A stretch of DNA of 64,000 nt from Bog-532 sp963830385 (GCA_963830385.1 CAWHMD010000005.1:248001-312000), one strand, 5' to 3'; counted from the first letter of the stretch, positions 9,044-17,779 are shown. Program-made: numbers and translations. Notes: a model not told the origin generated them from the letters alone.

Positions 9044-9435
9044 GTCACGCACAGTACCGCGCGCGGGAACGCTATCAGCCGCGCCTTCCCGATCGGCTGC
9101 CCGCAGGATTCGCACACTCCATATGATCCCGCATCGATGCGGGCGAGCGCCTTCTCGGTTTGCTCCAGCAGATTCCGCGCGTTGCTGGTCATGACGAATT
9201 CGTGCTCGCGCTCGAAGGTCTTGACCCCCGCGTCGGCCTCGTCGTCGCCGTCGTCACGCAGTCCGTTGTCCAGGCGGTCGGCGATCTGCGCCTCAGCCTC
9301 GGCGATGTCCGCCCGCAGCCCCGTGGCGTCTTCTTCGAGCATCTGCCGGACCTCGGCGACCTCGGAGCCGGTCCACGGATCTTCGCCCGGGCGCACCGGA
9401 AGAGTGGCGGCCTCGAACCGCGGAGCAGTGGCCAT
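9016..9435 (-). CDS. TraR/DksA-family zinc-finger protein
   Basis: A 139-residue protein with an N-terminal coiled coil (EVRQMLEEDATGLRADIAEA) and a C-terminal four-cysteine zinc finger (CESC near residue 108, CVTC near 128). DksA relatives bind RNA polymerase through its secondary channel and alter promoter response. The ATG at 9435 has TGGAGG 7 bases ahead. Overlap with the lspA frame suggests a dksA-like/lspA/rluD operon, an arrangement common in actinobacteria. The acidic coiled-coil tip residues of true DksA cannot be confirmed by eye, so the role is family-level. Confidence 0.9.
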   Translation of the reverse strand: MATAPRFEAATLPVRPGEDPWTGSEVAEVRQMLEEDATGLRADIAEAEAQIADRLDNGLRDDGDDEADAGVKTFEREHEFVMTSNARNLLEQTEKALARIDAGSYGVCESCGQPIGKARLIAFPRAVLCVTCKQREERR

Positions 9436-9582
9436 ATCGCGCCTCCACAACGGGCGATAGATGATCGTAAATGTGAACGGTCAACGGAGGATAAGCGGCT
9501 TCTGCCCACCTCTGCAAATAGAAATTCGATGGGCCTGCCACACCGGATGCAGCCTGCGCCGATTCGTTCGGTCACGCGGCCC

Positions 9583-9588
9583 GATAAT
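9583..9588 (+). promoter_or_regulatory. candidate -10 element for the ileS leader
   Basis: GATAAT stands about 110 bases upstream of the T-box Stem I in otherwise GC-rich DNA. A second candidate, TATTCT, lies at 9615-9620. Neither has a good -35 at the proper distance, so this is only a suggestion. Confidence 0.25.
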
Positions 9589-9689
9589 GCGTCTCGGTGC
9601 GGGTCGCCGGTCGGATATTCTGGGAGCCTGCACGGCATCGATGGGGACAGCTGCCGCTGTGCGCCTGCCAGGAGCGAACCGGGGACGGT

Positions 9690-9945
9690 GTGAGCCCGGG
9701 GCCAGGCCCAGTGGACCAGATCACCCCGGAGCCGCCGGAAGAACCGCCCCACCGGATAACCGCGGGGCGCAGTAGACCCGGCCGCAGGATCCTCGAGCGG
9801 GCCGCCCCGCCACCGGAGATTTATCCGGAGCACTGGCCGCGGCCAAGGAGGGTGGTACCGCGGGACCGCCGCACACGCGGGCGGGCCTCGTCCCTCCAGC
9901 AATATCCCACCGGAACGAGCATCAGCCGGAATTGCTGGAGGCACC
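9690..9945 (+). promoter_or_regulatory. T-box riboswitch controlling ileS translation
   Basis: The diagnostic T-box AGGGTGGTACCGCG is at 9849-9862. Upstream, CCGGGG (9696-9701) pairs with CCCCGG (9724-9729), enclosing a short Stem I whose 3' internal loop carries ATC (9720-9722), an Ile codon in the specifier position. CCTCCAGCAAT (9893-9903) is an exact complement of ATTGCTGGAGG (9931-9941), which contains the ileS Shine-Dalgarno. GGAGGG (9847-9852) can instead pair with CCCTCC (9892-9897). Uncharged tRNA-Ile should favour the second pairing and free the ribosome site. Known actinobacterial ileS leaders work this way, with an ultrashort Stem I and translational control; the pairings here are read directly. 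Confidence 0.93.
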
Positions 9946-9950
9946 GCACC

Positions 9951-12900
9951 ATGTCGCAGGCATCTGACCTATCCCCGGACGCACCGCGTTTCCCCGGGCT
10001 GCCGGCGCAGATCGACCTGCCCGCGGTCGAGCGCGAGATGCTGGGCCGCTGGGAGTCGTCGAACGTCTTCGAGCACTCGGTCAAGCAGACCGAAGGCGGC
10101 CAGCCCTGGACGTTCTACGAGGGCCCGCCCACCGCCAACGGCATGCCGGGCGTGCACCACGTCGAGGCCCGGGTGTTCAAGGACGTGTTCCCCCGGTTCA
10201 AGACCATGCAGGGCTTCTACGTGCAGCGCCAGGCGGGCTGGGACTGCCACGGGCTGCCGGTCGAGGTGGCCGTCGAGCGCGAGCTGGGCATCTCCGGCAA
10301 GAAGGACATCGAGGCCTACGGCATCACCGAGTTCAACGAGCGCTGCCGCGAGTCGGTGCTCCGGCACGTGGACGCATTCACCACGCTGACCGAGCGGATG
10401 GGTTACTGGATCGACCTGTCCAAGGCATACCGCACCATGGACCCGGCCTACATCGAGTCGGTCTGGTGGTCGCTCAAGCAGATCTTCGACAAAGGCCTGC
10501 TGGTCAAGGACTTCCGGATCAGCCCCTACTGCCCCCGCTGCGGCACCCCGCTGTCCGACCACGAGATGGGCCAGCCCGACGTCTACCAGACCGTCCGCGA
10601 CCCGTCCGTCACTGTGCGGTTCCCTCTGGTCAGCCTGCCCGACGGCGCGAACCCGGCCCTGGCCGGGGCCGACCTGCTGGTCTGGACGACGACACCGTGG
10701 ACGCTGGTGTCCAACACCGCGGTGGCCGTGCACCCCGAGGTCACCTACGTGCTGGCCCGCCGGTCCAGCGATGGAGACCGGGTCGTGCTGGCCGAGGCGC
10801 TCATGCCGCGTGTCCTCGGCGAAGGCTGGCACGTCGCGGCCCGGTTCCCCGGCCAGGACCTGCTCGGGGCCACCTACCAGCGACCGTTCGACCTGGTCGA
10901 GATCCCTGACGCCCACATCGTGCTGCCCGGTGACTTCGTGACCACCGAGGACGGCACCGGCCTGGTGCACCTGGCCCCGGCCTTCGGCGCCGACGACATG
11001 CAGGTCACCCGGGCCCACGGGCTGCCGGTGGTGAACCCGATCCGGCTGGACGGCAAGTTCCAGGACAGTGTGCCCATCGTCGGCGGCATGTTCTTCAAGG
11101 ACGCCGACCCGCGGCTGGTCCAGGAACTGGCCGACCGCGGGCTGCTGTTCCGGTCCGAGCCGTACGAGCACAGCTATCCGCACTGCTGGCGCTGCCACAC
11201 GCTGCTGATCTACTACGCGCTGCCGTCCTGGTACGTCCGCACCACCGCGGCCAAGGACCAGTTGCTGGCCGAGAACGAGAAGACCAACTGGTTCCCGCCG
11301 AACATCAAGCACGGCCGTTACGGCGAGTGGCTGCGCAACAACGTGGACTGGGCGCTGTCCCGGACCCGGTACTGGGGCACGCCGCTGCCGCTCTGGGAGT
11401 GCGGGAACGACCACATCACCTGCGTCGGCTCGCGAGCCGAGCTGGCCGAGCTGACCGGCCAGGACCTGTCCGGCCTGGACCCGCACCGGCCGTTCGTGGA
11501 TGAGATCACGTTCGGCTGCCCCGACTGCGGGACGGTCGCCCGCCGGGTCCCGGATGTCATCGACGCCTGGTACGACTCGGGGTCGATGCCGTTCGCCCGG
11601 CACGGGGCGCCCTGGCACAACCAGCAGGAGTTCGAGCGCGCGTTCCCGGCCCAGTTCATCTGCGAGGCGATCGACCAGACCCGTGGCTGGTTCTACTCGC
11701 TGATGGCGGTCAGCACGCTGGTGTTCGGGCAGAACTCCTACGAAAACGTGGTCTGCCTGGGCCTGGTCGTCGACGAGGACGGCCGCAAGATGAGCAAGCA
11801 CTTCGGCAACATCCTCGAGCCGCTGCCGCTGATGGAGCAGCACGGCGCGGACGCGCTGCGCTGGTTCTTCGCCGCCTCCGGTTCCCCGTGGTCGACCCGC
11901 CGGGTCGGGCACGCGACGCTGGACGAGATCGTCCGCAAGGTGCTGCTCACCTACTGGAACACGGTGTCGTTCCTGACCCTGTACGCCAACGCGGCCGCCG
12001 CCGACGGCAACGCCTGGGGCCCGGACCGGCTCAGCGAGGCGCCCGCCCCGGCCGGGCGCCCGGTGCTGGACCGCTGGGTGCTGAGCGAACTGCACACGCT
12101 GGTGCGCGACGTCACCGACCTGATGGAGGGCTTCGACACCGCGGGCGCCGGCCGCCGCATCGCGGGATTCCTGGACGACCTGTCCAACTGGTACGTGCGC
12201 CGGTCCCGGCGCCGGTTCTGGGAGGGCCCGCGCACGCCGGCATCGTCGGCCGCGTTCGCCACGCTGTACGAGTGCCTGGAGACCGTCACCCGGCTGATGG
12301 CCCCGATCACGCCGTTCCTCACCGACTACGTGTGGGGCGCGCTGCGGACCGCGGACGAGCCGGAGTCGGTGCACCTGGCCCGCTGGCCAGAGGCCGACCC
12401 GGCGCTGATCGACGAGCAGTTGTCGGCCGAGATGGCACTCACCCGGCGGCTGGTCGAGCTGGGCCGGTCGGCGCGGGCCACCGCCACCGTCAAGACCCGG
12501 CAGCCGCTGGCCCGGGCGCTGGTCGGAGCGGCCGGATTCCCGTCGCTGTCCGATGAGCTGCGGGCGCAGGTGGCCGAGGAGCTCAACGTGCACACGCTGG
12601 AGCCGCTCTCCTCGGTCGGCGGGGATCTGGTCGACTACACGGTCAAGCCGAACTACCGCGCGCTCGGGGCCCGGTTCGGCAAGAAAACGCCCGCGGTCGC
12701 GGCCGCCATCAGCGCGTCCGACGGTGCGGAGCTGGCCGCTGCCCTGCGGCAGACAGCGCAAGGCGAGACCGGCCAGGCCACGATCACGGTGGACGGCGAA
12801 CCGGTCACGGTCGGCCCGGACGAGGTGATCGTGACCCAGACGCCCAAGGAGGGCTGGACGGTGGCCAGCGACGGCGGTGAGACGGTCGCGCTGGAGACCT

Positions 12901-13187
12901 CCCTCACCCCCGAACTGCGCCGGGAAGGCCTGGCCCGGGAGGCGATCCGCCTCATCCAGGACGCACGTAAGAGCGACGGCCTGGACGTCACCGATCGCAT
13001 CCGGTTGTGGTGGGACACCAGCAACCCGGAGCTGGCCGCCGCGCTGGAAGAGCAGGGCACGCTGATCGCCAACGAGGTACTGGCCATCGGCTACCAGCCG
13101 GGTCGTCCCCCGGCCGACGCCGGGGCAGACGCATTCGAGCATCGCGACGCTGGCCTCGGCCTGAACTTCTGGCTGGCCAGGGCGTAG
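9951..13187 (+). CDS. ileS: isoleucyl-tRNA synthetase
   Basis: A 1078-residue class I synthetase that charges tRNA-Ile, with a CP1 editing domain that clears Val-tRNA-Ile. The nucleotide-binding motif is GPPTANGMPGVHHVEARVF (paired His near residue 69) and the KMSKS loop is DGRKMSKHFGN near residue 612. Cys pairs CPRCGTPL and CPDCGTVA and the size place it with the actinobacterial/eukaryote-like IleS group. The frame is open upstream to 9597, but the ATG at 9951 follows TGGAGG by 9 bases and this is the site sequestered by the T-box, so it is the start. Confidence 0.97.
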   Translation: MSQASDLSPDAPRFPGLPAQIDLPAVEREMLGRWESSNVFEHSVKQTEGGQPWTFYEGPPTANGMPGVHHVEARVFKDVFPRFKTMQGFYVQRQAGWDCHGLPVEVAVERELGISGKKDIEAYGITEFNERCRESVLRHVDAFTTLTERMGYWIDLSKAYRTMDPAYIESVWWSLKQIFDKGLLVKDFRISPYCPRCGTPLSDHEMGQPDVYQTVRDPSVTVRFPLVSLPDGANPALAGADLLVWTTTPWTLVSNTAVAVHPEVTYVLARRSSDGDRVVLAEALMPRVLGEGWHVAARFPGQDLLGATYQRPFDLVEIPDAHIVLPGDFVTTEDGTGLVHLAPAFGADDMQVTRAHGLPVVNPIRLDGKFQDSVPIVGGMFFKDADPRLVQELADRGLLFRSEPYEHSYPHCWRCHTLLIYYALPSWYVRTTAAKDQLLAENEKTNWFPPNIKHGRYGEWLRNNVDWALSRTRYWGTPLPLWECGNDHITCVGSRAELAELTGQDLSGLDPHRPFVDEITFGCPDCGTVARRVPDVIDAWYDSGSMPFARHGAPWHNQQEFERAFPAQFICEAIDQTRGWFYSLMAVSTLVFGQNSYENVVCLGLVVDEDGRKMSKHFGNILEPLPLMEQHGADALRWFFAASGSPWSTRRVGHATLDEIVRKVLLTYWNTVSFLTLYANAAAADGNAWGPDRLSEAPAPAGRPVLDRWVLSELHTLVRDVTDLMEGFDTAGAGRRIAGFLDDLSNWYVRRSRRRFWEGPRTPASSAAFATLYECLETVTRLMAPITPFLTDYVWGALRTADEPESVHLARWPEADPALIDEQLSAEMALTRRLVELGRSARATATVKTRQPLARALVGAAGFPSLSDELRAQVAEELNVHTLEPLSSVGGDLVDYTVKPNYRALGARFGKKTPAVAAAISASDGAELAAALRQTAQGETGQATITVDGEPVTVGPDEVIVTQTPKEGWTVASDGGETVALETSLTPELRREGLAREAIRLIQDARKSDGLDVTDRIRLWWDTSNPELAAALEEQGTLIANEVLAIGYQPGRPPADAGADAFEHRDAGLGLNFWLARA

Positions 13188-13365
13188 CCGTTGATCTGGC
13201 GCGGGCGGGTGGCCGCTCACCCGCGCCGGGCCGCGTCCGGCTCGGGCCTCATCGATTTTTTGGAAAATCTGAACTTCGCCGGCGGCCCGGCCAGCTCGTG
13301 CGGGGACCCCGATGGCCGGGCGGGCAGACCGCACTGATCCGGTGGCGGCTCAGGCGGATTCCCCG
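13188..13365. terminator. convergent ileS / membrane-protein terminator region
   Basis: GCGGGTG (13205-13211) pairs with CACCCGC (13218-13224) in a 7-bp hairpin 18 bases past the ileS stop, and a T-run follows at 13255-13261. A separate AT hairpin, GATTTT-TTGG-AAAATC at 13253-13268, stands out in GC-rich DNA. The hairpin and the T-run are too far apart for a textbook intrinsic terminator, so this is moderate evidence for transcription ending between convergent genes. Confidence 0.4.
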
Positions 13366-14961
13366 CTATTCGTCCTCGTCGCCGTCCGGCTGGCAGGCCC
13401 GGCACGGGGTGCAGCCCGATTCCCGGGCCCGCTCCACCGGCATCCGCTGCAGGTCGTTCTCGCCCATGAAGCGGATCAGGATGCAGTCGCTGCGGTGGTA
13501 CCGGGGCACGCCTGGGACCACGGTGACCAAGTCCTGGTCCTGGTCCGGCAGAGACGATCCTGACCCGGATCCGGCGTCGCCCTGAGCGTTGTCCTTGCTG
13601 TCCTTATCGTCCTCGCCGTTGCCTGTGGCCTGGTCACGGTCCGGGGACGCCAGGGTGGGCTGTTCCCGGGTCGCGGCGGCTTCCGCCGGGCGGCCGTCGC
13701 CGCCTTCGCTGGTGCCGGAACCGGTGGCTGGATCGGCGGCCGGGCGGGCGGCCGATGGGGCAGCGGCCTGCTCGGCCGGGCGCTGGGCGTCCCCGGCATC
13801 GTTGTCGGCCGGCCGGTCCGCGCTCGGCTCACCGCTCGGCGGCAGGGGCTCGGCCGGCCCGGCCGGGCGCTCCGGCTCTCGTGGCCGGTCCGCTGGGGTC
13901 TTCGGGTCCCCCCGGCTGACCAGCAGCTTGTCGGGCCGTGCGGGTGCGGGCCGGGCCGGTGCGCGCTGGGTGGGCTCGGCCGGTGACGGCGCGGGCTGGC
14001 TGGTGCGGGTGGTCTCCCGCTCCGGGCGCCCGGCTTCTCGCTCCTGGCGGCCGGCTTCCCGGATTTCGGCCGCGTTGAGGTCCATCCGGGTCGGCTCGGG
14101 GTCGGCGAACGGCTGGTCCCGGCGTCCGCGGTCGGCCCGCTGCCGGTCAGCTCGGTCCCGCTCGGGCCGATCCCGCTCGGGCCGGTCCTGGCTCGGGCGC
14201 GCGCGGTCCTGCTGCCCGGCGTCGCGCAGGTCGGCCGTCGTCCAGTCCATCCGCGTGGGATTCGGGTCGACGAACGGCTTGTCCGCAGGCTGGCGATCTG
14301 CCCGGTCCCGGTCCGGCCGGGCCGGCTCGGAACGCTCTCGCTCCTGCCGTCCCTTGGCCTGGATGTCGGCCGCGTTCAGGTCCATCCGGGTCGGCTCGGG
14401 GTCCGCGAACGGCCGGTCCGGCTCGGCCGGACGTCGCGCTGGACGTGGCGGCGCCGGCTGCCCACGGTGCTGGTCGTCGGGCCGGTCGCTGGGGCGGTCG
14501 TCGGGCCGACGGCGCTCGGCGTCACCGGCGAACTTCTCGTAGCCGGCAAAGTCCCTGGTCGCGGGCTGCTTCCCACGGTCGAACGGGGCTTCCCGCAGGC
14601 GATCCGGTGGCGTGACCGCCCTTCCGTAACCGGGGCCGTCGGCGTAACCGGCGCCCTCGGCGTGCTCCCGTGGGTAGCCCCGGCTCGCGCTGGCCCCCGC
14701 GCCGACGGCGCTCGCAGCCGGCTCGGGCACTTCATCCCGTTCGCTGGTGTAACCGTTGGCCTCGGTCTGCCCGCTGGCGATGCCGTCCGGCTCGCGGCCG
14801 AGCAGCTCGGCCCGGTTGACGATGGCCCCGATGATCAGGAAGAGAAGCGCGACGGCGCAGACCGCGATGGAGATGTAGATCAACAGCAGCTTGCTGGTGA
14901 TTCCCCCCGCGACCAGTAGGCCGAGCCCCACGACGACCAGCGAAGCGCTGAACCTGATCAC
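13366..14961 (-). CDS. membrane protein with disordered repeats and Zn-ribbon-like tail
   Basis: A 531-residue protein I cannot assign to a named gene. Two membrane helices at residues about 5-50 are followed by some 420 Pro/Arg/Asp-rich, probably disordered residues. These include three copies of a ~26-residue repeat with the core PFADPEPTRMDLNAADI (third copy nearly identical, middle copy PFVDPNPTRMDWTTADL). The last 40 residues resemble the His/Cys metal site found in Ada and at the end of many Gram-positive secreted proteins: YHRSDC, then CTPCRACQP. The GTG at 14961 has GGGAG 7 bases ahead. It lies beyond the divIVA terminator on the same strand, at the end of the division cluster; a link to polar growth or division is only suggested by position. 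Confidence 0.75.
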   Translation of the reverse strand: MIRFSASLVVVGLGLLVAGGITSKLLLIYISIAVCAVALLFLIIGAIVNRAELLGREPDGIASGQTEANGYTSERDEVPEPAASAVGAGASASRGYPREHAEGAGYADGPGYGRAVTPPDRLREAPFDRGKQPATRDFAGYEKFAGDAERRRPDDRPSDRPDDQHRGQPAPPRPARRPAEPDRPFADPEPTRMDLNAADIQAKGRQERERSEPARPDRDRADRQPADKPFVDPNPTRMDWTTADLRDAGQQDRARPSQDRPERDRPERDRADRQRADRGRRDQPFADPEPTRMDLNAAEIREAGRQEREAGRPERETTRTSQPAPSPAEPTQRAPARPAPARPDKLLVSRGDPKTPADRPREPERPAGPAEPLPPSGEPSADRPADNDAGDAQRPAEQAAAPSAARPAADPATGSGTSEGGDGRPAEAAATREQPTLASPDRDQATGNGEDDKDSKDNAQGDAGSGSGSSLPDQDQDLVTVVPGVPRYHRSDCILIRFMGENDLQRMPVERARESGCTPCRACQPDGDEDE

Positions 14962-15038
14962 AAGCGCTCTCCCAGAACGCGCGGCCCCCAGCCGCCCTAG
15001 TCGTCGCAGCGTCCCAGGCGGCGCCGCTTCATATGGAC

Positions 15039-15086
15039 AAAAAAATCCCCGCGACCCGGTGCTGGAGAGCTACCGGGCCGCGGGGG
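15039..15086 (-). terminator. rho-independent terminator of divIVA
   Basis: On the minus strand a 14-bp GC-rich stem (arms 15072-15085 and 15047-15060, one G-U pair) with an 11-base loop is followed by ATTTTTTT (15046-15039). It begins 8 bases after the divIVA stop. This is the clearest intrinsic terminator in the window and ends the division-cluster transcript before the Zn-tail gene. Confidence 0.92.
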
Positions 15087-15092
15087 TGAAAC

Positions 15093-15941
15093 TTAGCGGC
15101 GGTCGTGCGCCGGAGCGCCGTCGGCACCGTGGAAGCCTGCGTGCTGCACCTCGGGCACCGAGTACTGGCCGGTCGGCTGGGCGCCGTTGCGCGGGGTCGG
15201 CTGGCCCAGGCCCGCCGGGATGGCCGGCGGCTGCGGCGAGGAACCCATGGTCGGGAACGCGCCGCTGTCGGTGACACCCGCCTCGAGGTCGCGGAGCTGG
15301 CCCTCCAGGTACGCCTTCAGCCTGCTGCGGTACTCGCGCTCGAACGCCCGCAGGTCGTCGACCCGCCGCTCGAGCTCCTCGCGCTGCTGGACCAGGGAGC
15401 CCATGGCCTGGCGGTGCCGCTCCTGGGCGTCCCGCTCAAGGCTCTCGGCCCGGGCCCGGGCGTCACCGGTGATCTGCTCGGCCTGGCGGCGCGCCTTGGT
15501 CAGCACCTCGTCCGCCTCGCGGCGGGCGCGGCCCAGCGTCTCGTCCGCCTCGCGGCGGGCGTCGGCGATGGCCTGGTCGGCCGTCTGCTGGGCCAGGGAG
15601 AGCACGCGCGCGGCGGTGTCCATGTTGTCCTCAGCCGGCGGCATCGAGCCCATCATCACGGGCTCAGGCTGCCGCTGCGGCGGCTCTGGCCGCTGCGGCT
15701 CCGGAGGCATCATGTCCATCTTGGTTTCCGCCAGCGGTGAGCTCAGCGCGGGCACGGAGGACTTGCCTCCCCGCAGGCTCTCAGCCAGCTTCGCCCGGAG
15801 CTCTTCGTTCTCCTGGATCAGCCGGTCGAGCTCGGCCTCGACCTCGTCGAGGAAGGCGTCTACCTCTTCCTCGTCGTAGCCGGGCCGGAGCCTGGTCGTA
15901 CTGAACTGCTTATTCCGCACATCCGCGGGCGTCAGCGGCAT
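15093..15941 (-). CDS. divIVA: DivIVA/Wag31 polar growth protein
   Basis: A 282-residue coiled-coil protein that marks curved membrane at poles and organises tip growth in actinomycetes. The N-terminal membrane-binding domain is MPLTPADVRNKQFSTTRL with the usual GYDEEEVDAFLDEVEAEL helix. A Pro/Met-rich linker (about 65-105) leads to a long coiled coil (about 108-225) of the ARREADE/KARRQAEQ type, then a Pro/Gly tail. It is essential in related genera. The ATG at 15941 follows GAGGAG. It is last in the dcw cluster before a strong terminator. Confidence 0.95.
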   Translation of the reverse strand: MPLTPADVRNKQFSTTRLRPGYDEEEVDAFLDEVEAELDRLIQENEELRAKLAESLRGGKSSVPALSSPLAETKMDMMPPEPQRPEPPQRQPEPVMMGSMPPAEDNMDTAARVLSLAQQTADQAIADARREADETLGRARREADEVLTKARRQAEQITGDARARAESLERDAQERHRQAMGSLVQQREELERRVDDLRAFEREYRSRLKAYLEGQLRDLEAGVTDSGAFPTMGSSPQPPAIPAGLGQPTPRNGAQPTGQYSVPEVQHAGFHGADGAPAHDRR

Positions 15942-15990
15942 TATGTCTCCTCGGCGCGCTTGGCTGTGATGCTCAGACGGTACTACCCGA

Positions 15991-16278
15991 TCAGATCCTA
16001 GGTACTACTACATCCAGCAGGATCAAGATCACAATGAACAGCACCATGAAGCTGAGATCAATGGCTACTGTACCTATGCGCAGGGGGCGTATGTAGCGAC
16101 GTAGAAATTTTAGTGGTGGATCAGTGGCTGTGAAGATGCCTTCGGCGAGGATCAGCAGGATCCCCCGGGGCACCCACTGCCGCGCGAACATCTGGATCCA
16201 CGAGATCACCATGCGCGCGATGAGGATGACCAGGTAGATGGTCAGCACGTAGTACAGGACGACCTTAAGGATGCCCAT
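15991..16278 (-). CDS. YggT-family membrane protein
   Basis: A 95-residue integral membrane protein with two hydrophobic hairpins separated by an amphipathic stretch (MVISWIQMFARQWVPRG and DPPLKFLRRYIRPLRIG). YggT proteins are conserved between sepF and divIVA in actinobacteria and are linked to membrane or osmotic homeostasis, with no established mechanism. The ATG at 16278 has GGAAG just upstream. Its codon use is less GC-rich than its neighbours near the 3' end. Confidence 0.9.
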   Translation of the reverse strand: MGILKVVLYYVLTIYLVILIARMVISWIQMFARQWVPRGILLILAEGIFTATDPPLKFLRRYIRPLRIGTVAIDLSFMVLFIVILILLDVVVPRI

Positions 16279-16354
16279 GGCGGCTTCCTAGCCTGGGTCT
16301 GGCACCGCCGGCCGCTTCGAAGCTGGTCCGCATCACACCGTCACTGGTAGTCCG

Positions 16355-16852
16355 TTAGCTCTGGTTGAAGAACCCACGTTCCGCGATGCGAGCCTTGTCC
16401 TCAGCCGTCACGTCGACGTTGGCGGGAGAGAGCAGGAAGACCTTGTTGGTCACCCGTTCGATGCTCCCGTGCAAGCCGAAGATCAGGCCTGCCGCGAAGT
16501 CGACCAGACGCTTGGCGTCACTGTCGACCATCTCGGTCAGGTTCATGATGACGGGGATTCCCTCGCGGAAGTGTTCCCCAATGGTACGTGCTTCATTGTA
16601 GGTCCGAGGATGCAGCGTCGTGATCCGCGCGAGGTCGGTCGTCTGACGGGCGCTCTCCTGGCGCACCGGCGACGACAGGAAGCCGTTCTGCCCCGGCCCT
16701 GGCTGCCCGTCGAGATCATCCGGCCCGTCGAAACGATCCGGCTGCTCCTCGAACTCCTCGTACTCTTCGTACGACTCGTACCCGTCCTGGTAGCGGTGTT
16801 CGTCCTCCACGAGGCCGAGGTAGACCGCCATCTTGCGCATTGCGCTGGGCAT
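16355..16852 (-). CDS. sepF: SepF cell-division protein
   Basis: A 165-residue FtsZ membrane anchor. The N-terminal amphipathic helix MPSAMRKMAVYLGLVEDEH should bind membrane. An acidic linker (EEYEEFEEQPDRFDG) follows, then the compact SepF core from about residue 75 (RITTLHPRTYNEARTIGEHF, VIMNLTEMVDSDAKRLVDFA, FLLSPANVDV) that binds the FtsZ C-terminal tail. In actinobacteria, which lack FtsA, SepF is the main Z-ring tether. The ATG at 16852 has GGAGG 8 bases ahead. Confidence 0.95.
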   Translation of the reverse strand: MPSAMRKMAVYLGLVEDEHRYQDGYESYEEYEEFEEQPDRFDGPDDLDGQPGPGQNGFLSSPVRQESARQTTDLARITTLHPRTYNEARTIGEHFREGIPVIMNLTEMVDSDAKRLVDFAAGLIFGLHGSIERVTNKVFLLSPANVDVTAEDKARIAERGFFNQS

Positions 16853-16896
16853 CCGTCAGTCCTCCGTCGTGCCTGTTTGGCAGCCCCCCGGCGCTT

Positions 16897-16922
16897 GACC
16901 CAGAAGTTTTACCATCTGGGTC
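16897..16922. repeat. perfect 8-bp inverted repeat upstream of sepF
   Basis: GACCCAGA (16897-16904) and TCTGGGTC (16915-16922) flank a 10-base AT-rich loop. It lies 45 bp upstream of the sepF start, between yggS and sepF, in a 147-bp spacer. It could be a protein site or a leader hairpin; no T-run follows on either strand, so it is unlikely to terminate transcription. Confidence 0.6.
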
Positions 16923-16999
16923 CCCCCGCAACTCCGACTGCGAATCCATTCCCGCACGCTGCCGTGCCGCAAGCCCATTTGAAGCTCACGCGAGGGACA

Positions 17000-17752
17000 T
17001 TACATGACAGGAGGCTTTCGATCGCCGAGCAACGCCGTACCAATTCGCAGGTGTGTCGCGCCAGCCTTTATGGCCTCTTCCAGATCACCGCTCATGCCCG
17101 CGGAAATCATCGTCGCCGCAGGCCTGACCGCCCGTACCGCGGCCGAGCAGGCCGCCAGTCCGGCGAACGCCCCGGCCGCGGGCACGCCGAGCGGCGCGAC
17201 CGCCATCACTCCGCCCAGGAGCAGGCCGCCGGTGGTACCGCCTGTGTCATTTGTCTCACTGGCCTCGGCCGCAATGGCTTCGGCCAGGCCGGTCACCTCG
17301 CTCGGCGGGGCCCCGCCGCGGCCGGCGTCGCCGTCGGGCCCCCCCAGGTTGACCTGGATCAGGGCGGTGATCACCCGCTGCCGCCGCCGGGCCGCCTGGC
17401 CGAGCGCGCGGACCAGGCGTAGCCGGTCCACCGAGTGGACGAAATCCGCGTAGCGGGCGACGCTGGCCGCCTTGTTGGTCTGCAGCTGGCCGACGAAGTG
17501 CCAGCGCAGGTCCAGATCGGCGCAGGCCTCGGCCTTGGGCGCCGCCTCCTGGTCGCGGTTCTCGCCGAAGTCCCGCTGCCCGAGTTCGTACAGCAGGCGC
17601 ACGTCGGCGGCGGGCCGGGTCTTGGTCACCGCGATCAGCGTGATCTCGTCGCGGGACCGGCCCGCCGTGGCGCAGGCGGCGTCGATCCGGTGCCAGACTT
17701 GCGCCAGCCGTTCCGCCAGCTCGGCCCGGCGAGCTTCGGGTGGCTCGCTCAC
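17000..17752 (-). CDS. YggS-family PLP homeostasis protein
   Basis: A 250-residue fold-type III PLP-binding protein, the conserved YggS/YlmE/PROSC family that buffers pyridoxal phosphate and has no known enzymatic reaction. Family motifs are LIAVTKTRPAADVRLL with the PLP lysine, RWHFVGQLQTNK, and ISAGMSGDLEEAIKAGATHLRIG near the C-terminus. The GTG at 17752 is the apparent start. It follows ftsZ directly (27 bp); the pgeF/ylmD gene that usually sits between ftsZ and yggS in actinobacteria is absent. Confidence 0.93.
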   Translation of the reverse strand: MSEPPEARRAELAERLAQVWHRIDAACATAGRSRDEITLIAVTKTRPAADVRLLYELGQRDFGENRDQEAAPKAEACADLDLRWHFVGQLQTNKAASVARYADFVHSVDRLRLVRALGQAARRRQRVITALIQVNLGGPDGDAGRGGAPPSEVTGLAEAIAAEASETNDTGGTTGGLLLGGVMAVAPLGVPAAGAFAGLAACSAAVRAVRPAATMISAGMSGDLEEAIKAGATHLRIGTALLGDRKPPVM

Positions 17753-17779
17753 CGGGGACCGCCGGTCACCAGAGGTTGG

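Noticed and set aside
9597..9950. N-terminal extension of IleS
   Set aside because: The extension runs through the T-box leader and lacks conserved sequence; the ATG at 9951 has the sequestered ribosome site.
9969..13334. Very long minus-strand frame opposite ileS
   Set aside because: Antisense shadow of a conserved synthetase; no motif or ribosome site.
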